From positions 1 through 6,792 of the forward strand of contig CBFHUI010000109.1 of assembly GCA_965658725.1 (NCBI GenBank): a DNA stretch of 6,792 bases, given 5' to 3'. The position numbers were made by a program, and so were the translations under genes. Under the pieces are notes generated by a model, which ran no database searches, was not told the DNA's origin, and saw only the letters and a program-made list of their open reading frames with translations. The DNA is from UBA7985 sp965658725 (lineage in GTDB: Bacteria; Pseudomonadota; Alphaproteobacteria; UBA7985). Within the stretch, counting starts at the first letter, position 1. Every line of letters starts with the position of its first letter. Below, in pieces: positions 1-5,773 of this stretch.

Positions 1-148
1 AACAGTCAGCGATGCATTCTTCCCTGCCCAGGCGACGATCTTCTTGCTTGGCTTGAGGGGGCAAGGATGCTTTAGCTTGGCTTCCATTAAAACGGCACCA
101 GAAACGCTCCGTAGTCTCTCGGCGCCCGTCCATTGAGGCTCCTCCACC
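1..148. other. Non-coding leader upstream of ytoQ
   Basis: No convincing gene is seen here. Plus-strand frames are closed by stops or lack a supported start. One minus-strand frame stays open from an ATG at about 150 to the left edge, but it uses several codons (TTA, CTA, AGA) that are rare in the neighbouring genes and has no well-spaced ribosome binding site. A 9-base direct repeat, GCTTGGCTT, occurs at 46-54 and 75-83. A GAGG at 135-138, ten bases before the ytoQ ATG, is the only candidate ribosome binding site for that gene. I could not identify a convincing -35/-10 pair. The ytoQ promoter presumably lies here or further left. Confidence 0.35.
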
Positions 149-595
149 ATGCTGAACGTTTACCTCTCCGGCGAAATCCACACAGACTGGCGTGACGCCA
201 TCATCGAGCATTGCCAAGGGTTGGCGATCCACTTTGATGCGCCCGTAACCGATCACGCCTTATCTGACGATTGCGGCCCTCTGATCACCGGGCCTGAGCC
301 CCAAAAATTTTGGCACGACCAGCGCAGCGCCAAGCTCAACGCCATCCGCATCCGCAAGGGCATCGAGGATTGCGATGTGCTCGTCGTCTGTTTTGGAGAA
401 AAGTACCGGCAGTGGAATGCTGCCTTTGATGCTGGTTATGCCGCAGCCATGGGCAAGTCGATCATCGTCATGCACGGCCCAGACCACCAGCACGCACTCA
501 AGGAAGTCGACGCCGCCGCTTTGGTGGTCGCAGAAACGCCGGAGCAGGTGGCTCAAGCACTGCGCTATGTCGTGACGGGATCACTGGACGCCTAG
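149..595 (+). CDS. ytoQ: YtoQ family protein (nucleoside deoxyribosyltransferase-like fold)
   Basis: The 148-residue product matches the YtoQ family in length and in its hallmark N-terminus, VYLSGEIHTDWR (residues 4-15). The second half carries a pattern shared with nucleoside 2-deoxyribosyltransferase-like proteins: a hydrophobic strand after an Asp pair (DCDVLVVCFG, 74-83), then WNAAFDAGYAAAMGK (89-103), where an acidic residue and small residues line a nucleotide-type pocket in relatives. There is no signal peptide or membrane segment, so it is probably cytosolic. The family's reaction is not established to my knowledge, and a nucleotide or nucleoside ligand is only inferred. The ATG at 149 is chosen because the conserved family start follows at once, although the candidate ribosome binding site (GAGG, 135-138) is rather distant. 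The gene stands alone and converges on the metallo-hydrolase gene 44 bases away. The family call is secure; the function is unknown. Confidence 0.9.
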   Translation: MLNVYLSGEIHTDWRDAIIEHCQGLAIHFDAPVTDHALSDDCGPLITGPEPQKFWHDQRSAKLNAIRIRKGIEDCDVLVVCFGEKYRQWNAAFDAGYAAAMGKSIIVMHGPDHQHALKEVDAAALVVAETPEQVAQALRYVVTGSLDA

Positions 596-629
596 AAGCC
601 GACGCCAGCGGTGGTGCAGGCTTCGGCGT
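588..629. terminator. Bidirectional hairpin between convergent genes
   Basis: Arms ACGCC (588-592) plus GAAGCC (595-600) pair with GGCTTC (619-624) plus GGCGT (625-629). This gives an 11-base-pair GC-rich stem with a two-base bulge (593-594) and an 18-base loop. The left arm contains the ytoQ stop codon, and the structure ends ten bases before the stop codon of the opposing metallo-hydrolase gene. There is no T-run on either side, so this is not a classic intrinsic terminator. It may instead block read-through or stabilise 3' ends for both converging transcripts. Confidence 0.35.
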
Positions 630-639
630 TGCGTGGCCT

Positions 640-1500
640 CTAGAACGGGAACTCCATCAGATCACGGCCTACCGTGATGGGACCGTCGAAGGTCTTCGCA
701 ACAGCCGTCTCGAAGTCCTCTACCGTCGTGCCTCGATCCCCAATATCCGGGACATAGTGGTTCAAAACCAGGTGCTTGGTTTTCGCCTGCGTGGCAATCC
801 GTCCCACGTCTTCGCAAGACGTGTGCGAGGCTTCAAAGTGCTCCCAGAGCCGCGGCTTAACCGGTTTCATGTATTCGCAGATCTTCTTGGCACCGGGGAC
901 AAACATGGCCTCGTGTACGAGAATGTCAGCGTCTTTGGCGAAGTCCGCAAGCGGCGGAAAGTATGTCGTGTCCGCACCAAAGACGATGGTGGCCGAAGCT
1001 GTCTCGAACTTCAGCGCGTAGCAGTGGTGAACCGGCGGATGAATAACACGTAGGCAAGACACACGAACCCGTGCGTCCTCATAGACTGGGCCTTCGCTGA
1101 TTTCGGTGCAGGTGACCCGCTCGCGAATGTCAGTCGCGCCTTCATCTTCGACCCGAATGTTGATATCGAAAGCCTGACCGAGGAAATAGTGCTTCATCAG
1201 GTTCGCCACGCCAGGCGCCCCATAAATCTGGATGTCGTCCACCGGACCCGAGGTCCAGCCGGTCTGGATGAAACCGCCCAATTCCAGATTGTGATCCGAA
1301 TGATTGTGGGTGATGAAAATCCGATTGATGTCATAGGGCAGGAAGCCAGCGTTACAGACCTGCCGAGTCACACCCAGTCCGGCATCGATCAAGTAGGGCT
1401 TGCCCTCGACAACCAGCAGGTTCGACGTGGGCCAGGACGTCCCTTTACCAATCCGGGGCCCACCTTTGGTTCCCAGCAAAATCAATCGGTTATCACTCAT
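640..1500 (-). CDS. MBL-fold metallo-hydrolase (RNase Z / arylsulfatase-like subgroup)
   Basis: This is a 286-residue metallo-beta-lactamase-fold hydrolase. The metal-binding signature HNHSDH lies at residues 65-70 (H65, H67, D69, H70). Further likely zinc ligands are H154 (in VIHPPVHH), the bridging D177 (in GADTTY) and H248 (in VLNHYVP). This order and spacing resemble RNase Z and AtsA-type arylsulfatases more than class B beta-lactamases or glyoxalase II. No signal peptide or membrane segment is seen, so a cytosolic enzyme with two metal ions is expected. The ATG is preceded by GGGAGGG with a four-base gap. It lies 59 bases downstream of pobA on the same strand and is probably co-transcribed with it, which hints at a lactone or ester from aromatic catabolism as substrate. 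That is inference; the sequence does not name a substrate, and a tRNA-processing role is unlikely given the missing RNase Z exosite. Confidence 0.88.
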   Translation of the reverse strand: MSDNRLILLGTKGGPRIGKGTSWPTSNLLVVEGKPYLIDAGLGVTRQVCNAGFLPYDINRIFITHNHSDHNLELGGFIQTGWTSGPVDDIQIYGAPGVANLMKHYFLGQAFDINIRVEDEGATDIRERVTCTEISEGPVYEDARVRVSCLRVIHPPVHHCYALKFETASATIVFGADTTYFPPLADFAKDADILVHEAMFVPGAKKICEYMKPVKPRLWEHFEASHTSCEDVGRIATQAKTKHLVLNHYVPDIGDRGTTVEDFETAVAKTFDGPITVGRDLMEFPF

Positions 1501-1559
1501 ACAGCCCTCCCAAGCAGCACCTTCAAAACAGCCTCATTCCACACTCAAACCGCAAAAGG

Positions 1560-2741
1560 TCAGAAGGGTAGGCCTACGTAATTTTCGGCGATGGTCGTTT
1601 GACCCGCCACTGACCCTCGAATGTAGTCGAATTCGGCGCGTTGCATACGCTTTTCGAAGGCCGAGTGATCCGGAAATTGGTGCATCATAGTGGTGAGGTA
1701 CCAGCTGAAGCGCTCGATCTTCCATACCCGTGCCAGAGCTTGGGTCGAGTAGGCCTCTAGCGCCGCATCCGAGCCCGCGTTTTTCCACTGCGCCACCGCA
1801 CGCGATAACCGCCGCACGTCGGCAACGGCGAGGTTCACGCCCTTGGCCCCCGTGGGCGGAACAATGTGAGCGCTGTCTCCGGCCATGAACAGGCGGCCAT
1901 AGCGCATGGGCTCAGAGACGTAAGAGCGCAGCGGCGCAATCGACTTCTCGATTGGTTCTCCGGTGATCACCCGCGTGCCCATCCCACCCAACCGGTGGGT
2001 GAAGGCCTCCCAGAAGCGTTCAGTGCTCCAGTCGTCAACGGTCTCCCCCGGCGCCGACTGGACATAGTACCGGCTCCGCGTCTCAGAACGCATCGAGGCG
2101 AGGGCGAAGCCGTCTGCGTGATTGGCGTAGACCACATTGTGCGCAACCGGCGGCTGGTCCACCAGAATGCCCAGCCAGCCAAAGGGGTAGGTGCGCTCGA
2201 ACTCGCGCAACTTTGCCGCTGGGATCGACTGGCGGCAGACCCCGTGAAAGCCGTCACAGCCGGCCACAATCTCCGCCGTCACTGTCACCGGTTGCCCGTC
2301 CGGCCCGGTAAAGCTGACCTTAGGCGCGTCGGTTTCGAGGTCAGCGAGGACACTGTCCGGGCAGTCCCAGAAGATCTGCTGACCCCGTGCCTCGCAGGCT
2401 TCAATCAGGTCTTTCGTGATTTCAGTCTGGCCATAGACAATGACGTTGTGTCCGGTGATTTCCTTGACCGGGATCTCGAACGGCTCGCCGTCAAAAGACA
2501 GGATAACCCCATCGTGGGGAATGCATTCGGCGTGCAAGCGCTCAGCGCAGCCCGCTTCTTCCATGCCTTCGACCGTCCCGCGCTCCAGAATTCCGGCGCG
2601 AATGCGCTCCAGAACCCGCGTTTTCGATGTGCGCTCGATGACGATGCTGTCGATCCCATCCTGATGCAGCAATTGGCTGAGCAGCAGACCCGAGGGGCCC
2701 GCGCCGATGATGGCAACGGTCGTGCTGAGATCCTGTGACAT
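1560..2741 (-). CDS. pobA: 4-hydroxybenzoate 3-monooxygenase
   Basis: This is a 393-residue group A flavin monooxygenase. It converts 4-hydroxybenzoate, O2 and NAD(P)H to protocatechuate, which feeds the beta-ketoadipate pathway. Its length matches the Pseudomonas fluorescens enzyme (394), and motifs align with offsets of +4 to +3. FAD contacts are GAGPSG (13-18), E36 and the RIRAG segment with R46 and R48 (equivalent to R42 and R44). The DG motif is C162-D163-G164, and GDS (288-290) leads into HIVPPTGAKG. Substrate-site residues are all present: Y205, S216, R218, Y226 and Y388 (equivalent to Y201, S212, R214, Y222 and Y385). R224 matches R220 at the flavin, and H166 and R272 match NADPH-binding H162 and R269. 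The ATG has a weak GGGGAA in front. No pobR-type regulator or pca gene is visible, and the divergent neighbour is an SGNH hydrolase. An imperfect palindrome just upstream may be its operator. Confidence 0.96.
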   Translation of the reverse strand: MSQDLSTTVAIIGAGPSGLLLSQLLHQDGIDSIVIERTSKTRVLERIRAGILERGTVEGMEEAGCAERLHAECIPHDGVILSFDGEPFEIPVKEITGHNVIVYGQTEITKDLIEACEARGQQIFWDCPDSVLADLETDAPKVSFTGPDGQPVTVTAEIVAGCDGFHGVCRQSIPAAKLREFERTYPFGWLGILVDQPPVAHNVVYANHADGFALASMRSETRSRYYVQSAPGETVDDWSTERFWEAFTHRLGGMGTRVITGEPIEKSIAPLRSYVSEPMRYGRLFMAGDSAHIVPPTGAKGVNLAVADVRRLSRAVAQWKNAGSDAALEAYSTQALARVWKIERFSWYLTTMMHQFPDHSAFEKRMQRAEFDYIRGSVAGQTTIAENYVGLPF

Positions 2742-2752
2742 GGTTCCCCGAT

Positions 2753-2768
2753 ATGTGACATGTTACGT
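2753..2768. promoter_or_regulatory. Imperfect palindrome, candidate operator for pobA
   Basis: ATGTGACATGTTACGT reads as an inverted repeat centred between 2760 and 2761, with six of eight base pairs matching around an ACATGT core. It lies 12-27 bases upstream of the pobA ATG, where a repressor could block transcription or an activator could bind near the start. Its size suits a dimeric regulator of the IclR, MarR or GntR type. No regulator gene is visible, and a 16-base imperfect palindrome can occur by chance. Confidence 0.25.
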
Positions 2769-2824
2769 TTGTCCGCTGCTCTCCTTGTAGGCTAAGATAC
2801 GGATGCAGGTAAAGGTGTGGGGCT

Positions 2825-2878
2825 GGGACAAAGTGTGTCAGTCTCTGGCGCTCGGGACAGCACACAAGGTCTGGCGCT
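2825..2878 (+). repeat. Two-copy imperfect tandem repeat in SGNH gene leader
   Basis: GGGACA (2825-2830) followed 13 bases later by TCTGGCGCT (2844-2852) is repeated as GGGACA (2854-2859) followed 10 bases later by TCTGGCGCT (2870-2878). Between the paired blocks, GTGTG (2833-2837) and CACAC (2861-2865) are complementary and could form a short stem. The copies end just before the ribosome binding site of the SGNH gene. They could be a local duplication or paired protein-binding sites in the leader. Confidence 0.45.
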
Positions 2879-2896
2879 GGCAAGGGAGGACGCGGC

Positions 2897-3556
2897 ATGC
2901 GGGTTCTGGTCTATGGCGATTCCAACAGTTGGGGATTCCTTGATGACGGTCTGAGGCAGCGGTGCGAAAAGCGCTGGCCCGTGGTCATGGCCGAGCACAG
3001 CCCCGGTCTGGTGCTCATCGAAGAATGCCTTTCTGGACGGACCACGAACCTGCCTGATCCAGTCATGGGGGCCTACGTCGATGGGTCCGCGCCCTTGCTC
3101 GCCATTCTGCGCTCGCACCAACCAATTGATCGCATGTTGATCATGCTCGGTACCAACGATCTGAAAGCCCGGTTTGACCGCTCGGCCCACGCAATCGTCG
3201 ATGGGCTGATGGCGCTCTCTGATGAGGTCAGTGCGAGCGAGATTTGGCCTGCGGATCACCCCAGCGGGTCCGTTGGTTCCCGGCTGGGTTTCATCGCGCC
3301 GCCGGTTCTTGGCGCGCGCGCGGATGATCCGAACTGGCCGCATGCGGAGGAGTGGCGCGAGGGGCGGGCGCGGTCGATGGCGCTGCCTGGCGTGCTGGAG
3401 GCTGCCTGCATGGCGCGCGGTCATCTGTTCTTTGATGGCAATCGAGGCGCTGCATCATCAGACATCGACCCGATCCACTGGGACGTTCCAACCCATGAGA
3501 AGATGGGACGGACGGTCGCGCGCTGGTTTGCTGAAGCCGCAGCGGTGAAGCCTTAG
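2897..3556 (+). CDS. SGNH/GDSL hydrolase, MsAcT-like esterase or acyltransferase
   Basis: This 219-residue protein shows the four SGNH blocks. Block I is YGDSNSWG with nucleophile S9, block II is CLSGRTTN with G47, block III is MLGTND with N87, and block V is DPIHW with D191 and H194 as the rest of the triad. The phrases EECLSGRTTN and MLGTNDLKARF resemble the Mycobacterium smegmatis acyltransferase/perhydrolase MsAcT, which has a similar length (about 216). A preference for small acyl esters, and possibly acyl transfer in water, is therefore plausible but inferred from the family. There is no signal peptide, since block I begins at residue 6, so the enzyme is likely cytosolic. The start is well supported by AAGGGAGGA six bases upstream. 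It diverges from pobA and converges on the alpha/beta hydrolase gene with only 16 bases between stop codons. Its natural substrate cannot be read from the sequence. Confidence 0.9.
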   Translation: MRVLVYGDSNSWGFLDDGLRQRCEKRWPVVMAEHSPGLVLIEECLSGRTTNLPDPVMGAYVDGSAPLLAILRSHQPIDRMLIMLGTNDLKARFDRSAHAIVDGLMALSDEVSASEIWPADHPSGSVGSRLGFIAPPVLGARADDPNWPHAEEWREGRARSMALPGVLEAACMARGHLFFDGNRGAASSDIDPIHWDVPTHEKMGRTVARWFAEAAAVKP

Positions 3557-3572
3557 CCAGAAGCGGCGTTGA

Positions 3573-4577
3573 TCAATCCAGCCCACCGAGAAAGTCGAGA
3601 AGGGCTTGTGTCACCTCTGCAGGCCGCTCCTGCTGGATCCAATGGCCCGCGCCCTCGATGATGGTCGCCTGGCGCAAATCGCTCAGCCGGTCGTCGAGGC
3701 TCTCGTACGCATCACGCCCGCCAACAAAGCGCCGAACCGGGTCAAGGGCGCCCGCGATAAAGGCTGAGGGCTGCTTGATCGTCTCCACGCCATAGTCAGG
3801 CAGCGCGTGATAGTCGGGGTCGATGTTGCGGTAGCGGTTGAATGCGCCGCGAAACCCGCTTTGTGAAAACTGCGCGGCGAAGTGGTCCAATTCGGCCGCG
3901 GTCATCCAGTCGGGGAAGGGCTGGGGCAAGGGCAGATGATCGAGCAAGGGCGCGTTCACCGGCAGCACAGGCCAGCGCGCACCGTCGTGAACGGCATTCC
4001 CGGAAAGGGCGTAGTAGATCTTCTCCAGCGCCGCGCGCGAGTCGGCCTCAAAGGCTGCTTCGGCAACGCCTTCTTCCTGAAAATAGACCTGATAGAAGAA
4101 CTGCCCCTTATCCGTATAGAGCCGGTCCCACAGCGCTACGGGCGGCAAAGCGGCGCGCCGGAAGTAGGGCACGCTCAAGCCCGCAACGGCGCTGATCCGT
4201 TTGGGAAAGGCTAGCGCCGTGTTCCAGACGATGGGTGCGCCCCAGTCGTGGCCGATCAAGGTCGCCTGTTCCGCACCAAAGTGATCGAGAACCCCGACGA
4301 TGTCGGCCATGTGCTCGGTCATGGCGTAGGCCTCGACGGGGCGGGGCCGATCGCTCTTGCCATAGCCGCGCACGTCAATGGCGCAGACGCGGTAGCCTGC
4401 AGCTGCCAGCGGGCCGATCTGGTGCCGCCAGCTGTAGGATAACTCGGGCCAGCCATGGACGAGCACCAGCAAGGGGCCGTCCCCGCTGACCAGTGCGTGC
4501 AGGGTGATGCCGTTGGTGGGGATAAAAGTGCTCACGGGCTCCGGGAACCGGCGAGCTTGGGAAACGGGATCGCTCAT
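3573..4577 (-). CDS. Alpha/beta hydrolase, epoxide hydrolase type
   Basis: This 334-residue alpha/beta-hydrolase has the layout of soluble epoxide hydrolases, which open epoxides to diols through an aspartyl ester. HGWP (41-44) supplies the oxyanion region, GHDWGAP (109-115) the nucleophile D111, and D279 (ALDPVRR) with H312 (GAGHW) complete the triad. In the lid, Y162 (in FYQVYFQEEG) and Y249 (in NRYRNID) match the two epoxide-activating tyrosines of mammalian sEH (Y383 and Y466). An Asp nucleophile plus both tyrosines favours an epoxide hydrolase over an esterase; a haloalkane dehalogenase is less likely because it would lack these tyrosines. No signal peptide is present. An in-frame ATG 60 bases upstream is rejected because the chosen ATG has GGAGGG six bases before it and forms an ATGA overlap with the CoA-transferase stop. 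It is the last gene of the kinase operon. Its substrate is unknown. Confidence 0.9.
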   Translation of the reverse strand: MSDPVSQARRFPEPVSTFIPTNGITLHALVSGDGPLLVLVHGWPELSYSWRHQIGPLAAAGYRVCAIDVRGYGKSDRPRPVEAYAMTEHMADIVGVLDHFGAEQATLIGHDWGAPIVWNTALAFPKRISAVAGLSVPYFRRAALPPVALWDRLYTDKGQFFYQVYFQEEGVAEAAFEADSRAALEKIYYALSGNAVHDGARWPVLPVNAPLLDHLPLPQPFPDWMTAAELDHFAAQFSQSGFRGAFNRYRNIDPDYHALPDYGVETIKQPSAFIAGALDPVRRFVGGRDAYESLDDRLSDLRQATIIEGAGHWIQQERPAEVTQALLDFLGGLD

Positions 4578-5773
4578 ATCACGCCCTCCGCACGCAGGGT
4601 GTCGAGTGTGTCGGTGTCCAGCCCCAGCGCGCCCCAAATCGCGGCCTCGTCCGCGCCCAGTTCGGGCGGTGGAGTGGAGACCTTAGGGCGATTGCCGTCG
4701 ATCTGAATGCCGGTGGAAACAACGTCGATGCTGCGTTCAACACCGGGAACAGCGTCAAAGTGTTCGAGGAAGTCTCGGCCCTGCAGGTGGTCCGACGCCA
4801 GCACTTGCGGCACCGTCAGCACGGCACCAGCCGGGATCCCCAAAGCATTCAACTCCGCCTCCCACGCTTGGGCTGGTTTGGCTATGAGGCTGGCTTCCAG
4901 CGCCGTTCGCAAGGCGTGGCGGTTGGCCTTGCGGTCCTCGCGGGTGGCGTAGTCGGGATGGCTGGCGAGGTCGGGACGGTCAAGGTGCTCGCACAGCGCC
5001 GTCCACTGTTCGTCCTTGTTCGCTGCAATGTTCAGCAAGCCCTCGCTGGTTTGAAATGTGCCAGAGGGGGCCGAGGTCGGGTTCTCGTTGCCATGAGCCG
5101 CCGGGGTCTGCCCGCCGATCAGGTGGTTGGAGAGCACCCAGCCCATGGTCGCGAGCAGACTTTCGAGCATTGAAACGTCGATCAGGCACCCCCGCGGGCG
5201 GGCGTTGAGCGCTGCGCTGATCGCCATGGCTGCGGTCAGCCCGCCAACGGTATCAGCCATGGGCGAGCCCACACGCAGCGGTGCGGTCTCGGCGTCGCCT
5301 GTAACCGACATCAGGCCCGATGCACCTTGAATGATTTGGTCATAGGCCGGGCGGGCGACCCAAGGGCCGGTCTGACCAAAGCCGGAAATCGCGCAGTAGA
5401 TTAATGCCGGTTTCGCGGCCTTGAGCGACGGGTAATCCAGCCCCAGCCGGGTCATCACGCCCGGGCGAAAGTTCTCCACTAGCACGTCAGCGCCGCTCAC
5501 CAGCTGGCGCAGCAAATCCTTGCCACGCGGGTCTTTGAGGTTCAGGGAGACCGACTTCTTGCCCGCATTCTGAGCAAGGAACGAGATCCCCATCCCAGCT
5601 GCATTGAGCGCGGGATCGGCCCCTAGATTGCGCGCAAGATCACCCCTTCCCACGGCCTCAACCTTGATCACCTCTGCGCCCAGATGCACGAGTTGGTGGC
5701 AGGCAAAAGGACCGGCGAGCACGTTGGTCAGGTCGAGCACGCGGATGCCGGCAAGGGGGGCGGTGGTGGTCAT
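4574..5773 (-). CDS. CaiB/BaiF family (class III) CoA-transferase
   Basis: This 399-residue protein is a family III CoA-transferase, which moves CoA between an acyl-CoA donor and a carboxylic acid through enzyme-bound aspartyl intermediates. It starts with the typical PLAGIRVLDLTNVLAGPFA segment (6-24) and GAEVIKVE (32-39). It then has KKSVSLNLKDPRG (72-84), the ENFRPGVMTRLGL block (100-112), the SGFGQTGP block (130-137) and RPAYDQIIQGASG (141-153). D174, in GSPMADTVGG, aligns with the catalytic Asp169 of formyl-CoA transferase. Length is normal and no motif is missing, so it should be active. The ATG is preceded by AGGAGG seven bases upstream and overlaps the kinase stop codon by four bases (ATGA); its own stop overlaps the hydrolase start in the same way. 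The acid it activates cannot be predicted from sequence, since family members act on carnitine, oxalate, itaconate-type, bile and aromatic acids. The tctE-like neighbour points to a di- or tricarboxylate or related acid. Confidence 0.94.
   Translation of the reverse strand: MTTTAPLAGIRVLDLTNVLAGPFACHQLVHLGAEVIKVEAVGRGDLARNLGADPALNAAGMGISFLAQNAGKKSVSLNLKDPRGKDLLRQLVSGADVLVENFRPGVMTRLGLDYPSLKAAKPALIYCAISGFGQTGPWVARPAYDQIIQGASGLMSVTGDAETAPLRVGSPMADTVGGLTAAMAISAALNARPRGCLIDVSMLESLLATMGWVLSNHLIGGQTPAAHGNENPTSAPSGTFQTSEGLLNIAANKDEQWTALCEHLDRPDLASHPDYATREDRKANRHALRTALEASLIAKPAQAWEAELNALGIPAGAVLTVPQVLASDHLQGRDFLEHFDAVPGVERSIDVVSTGIQIDGNRPKVSTPPPELGADEAAIWGALGLDTDTLDTLRAEGVI
4584..4589 (-). promoter_or_regulatory. 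Ribosome binding site that fixes the hydrolase start
   Basis: On the minus strand GGAGGG lies six bases before the ATG at 4577-4575, inside the last codons of the CoA-transferase gene. It supports the start at 4577 over the upstream in-frame ATG at 4637, and fits translation coupled to the preceding gene. Confidence 0.7.

Larger units (their letters stand above)
2742..2896. promoter_or_regulatory. Divergent intergenic region, pobA / SGNH hydrolase
   Basis: This 155-base gap separates the starts of pobA (leftward) and the SGNH hydrolase gene (rightward), so promoters for both should lie here. On the plus strand TTGTCC (2769-2774) and TAAGAT (2793-2798), 18 bases apart, are a weak sigma-70-like candidate with four of six matches in each box. 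It would leave an untranslated leader of about 90 bases. I found no convincing pair for pobA. The region also holds the palindrome at 2753-2768, the repeats at 2825-2878 and a strong purine-rich ribosome binding site, AAGGGAGGA (2882-2890), six bases before the SGNH start codon. Confidence 0.5.

Noticed and set aside
46..83. 9-base direct repeat GCTTGGCTT at 46-54 and 75-83
   Set aside because: It is short, has no symmetry and has no link to a promoter I could identify; chance is a fair explanation. It is mentioned in the leader entry only.
1..150. Minus-strand frame open from about 150 to the left edge (50 codons)
   Set aside because: It has rare codons, no well-spaced ribosome binding site and no recognisable motif, and its start overlaps the ytoQ start codon. 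More sequence to the left would be needed to support it.
1189..1581. A 130-codon plus-strand open frame over the MBL gene and the pobA-MBL gap
   Set aside because: It is a shadow of the MBL gene, which has a complete metal site. No ribosome binding site or domain supports the antisense frame.
1866..2738. A 290-codon plus-strand open frame antisense to pobA
   Set aside because: It lies wholly within pobA, whose full set of catalytic motifs is clear. The translation is rich in Arg, Ala and Pro with no recognisable domain, as expected for a mirror frame in GC-rich DNA.
2792..3424. A 210-codon minus-strand open frame across the SGNH gene
   Set aside because: It is antisense to a gene with all four SGNH blocks and a strong ribosome binding site. 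Its own product has no motif I recognise.
3536..3567. Possible GCCGC/GCGGC hairpin between the SGNH and alpha/beta hydrolase genes
   Set aside because: The stem is only five base pairs with a long loop and no T-run, which is too weak to call a terminator despite the convergent setting.
4578..4637. Upstream in-frame ATG adding 20 residues to the alpha/beta hydrolase
   Set aside because: The extra residues are a basic, low-quality stretch lying inside the CoA-transferase gene. The ATG at 4577 has a good ribosome binding site and the same ATGA overlap as the other junction.
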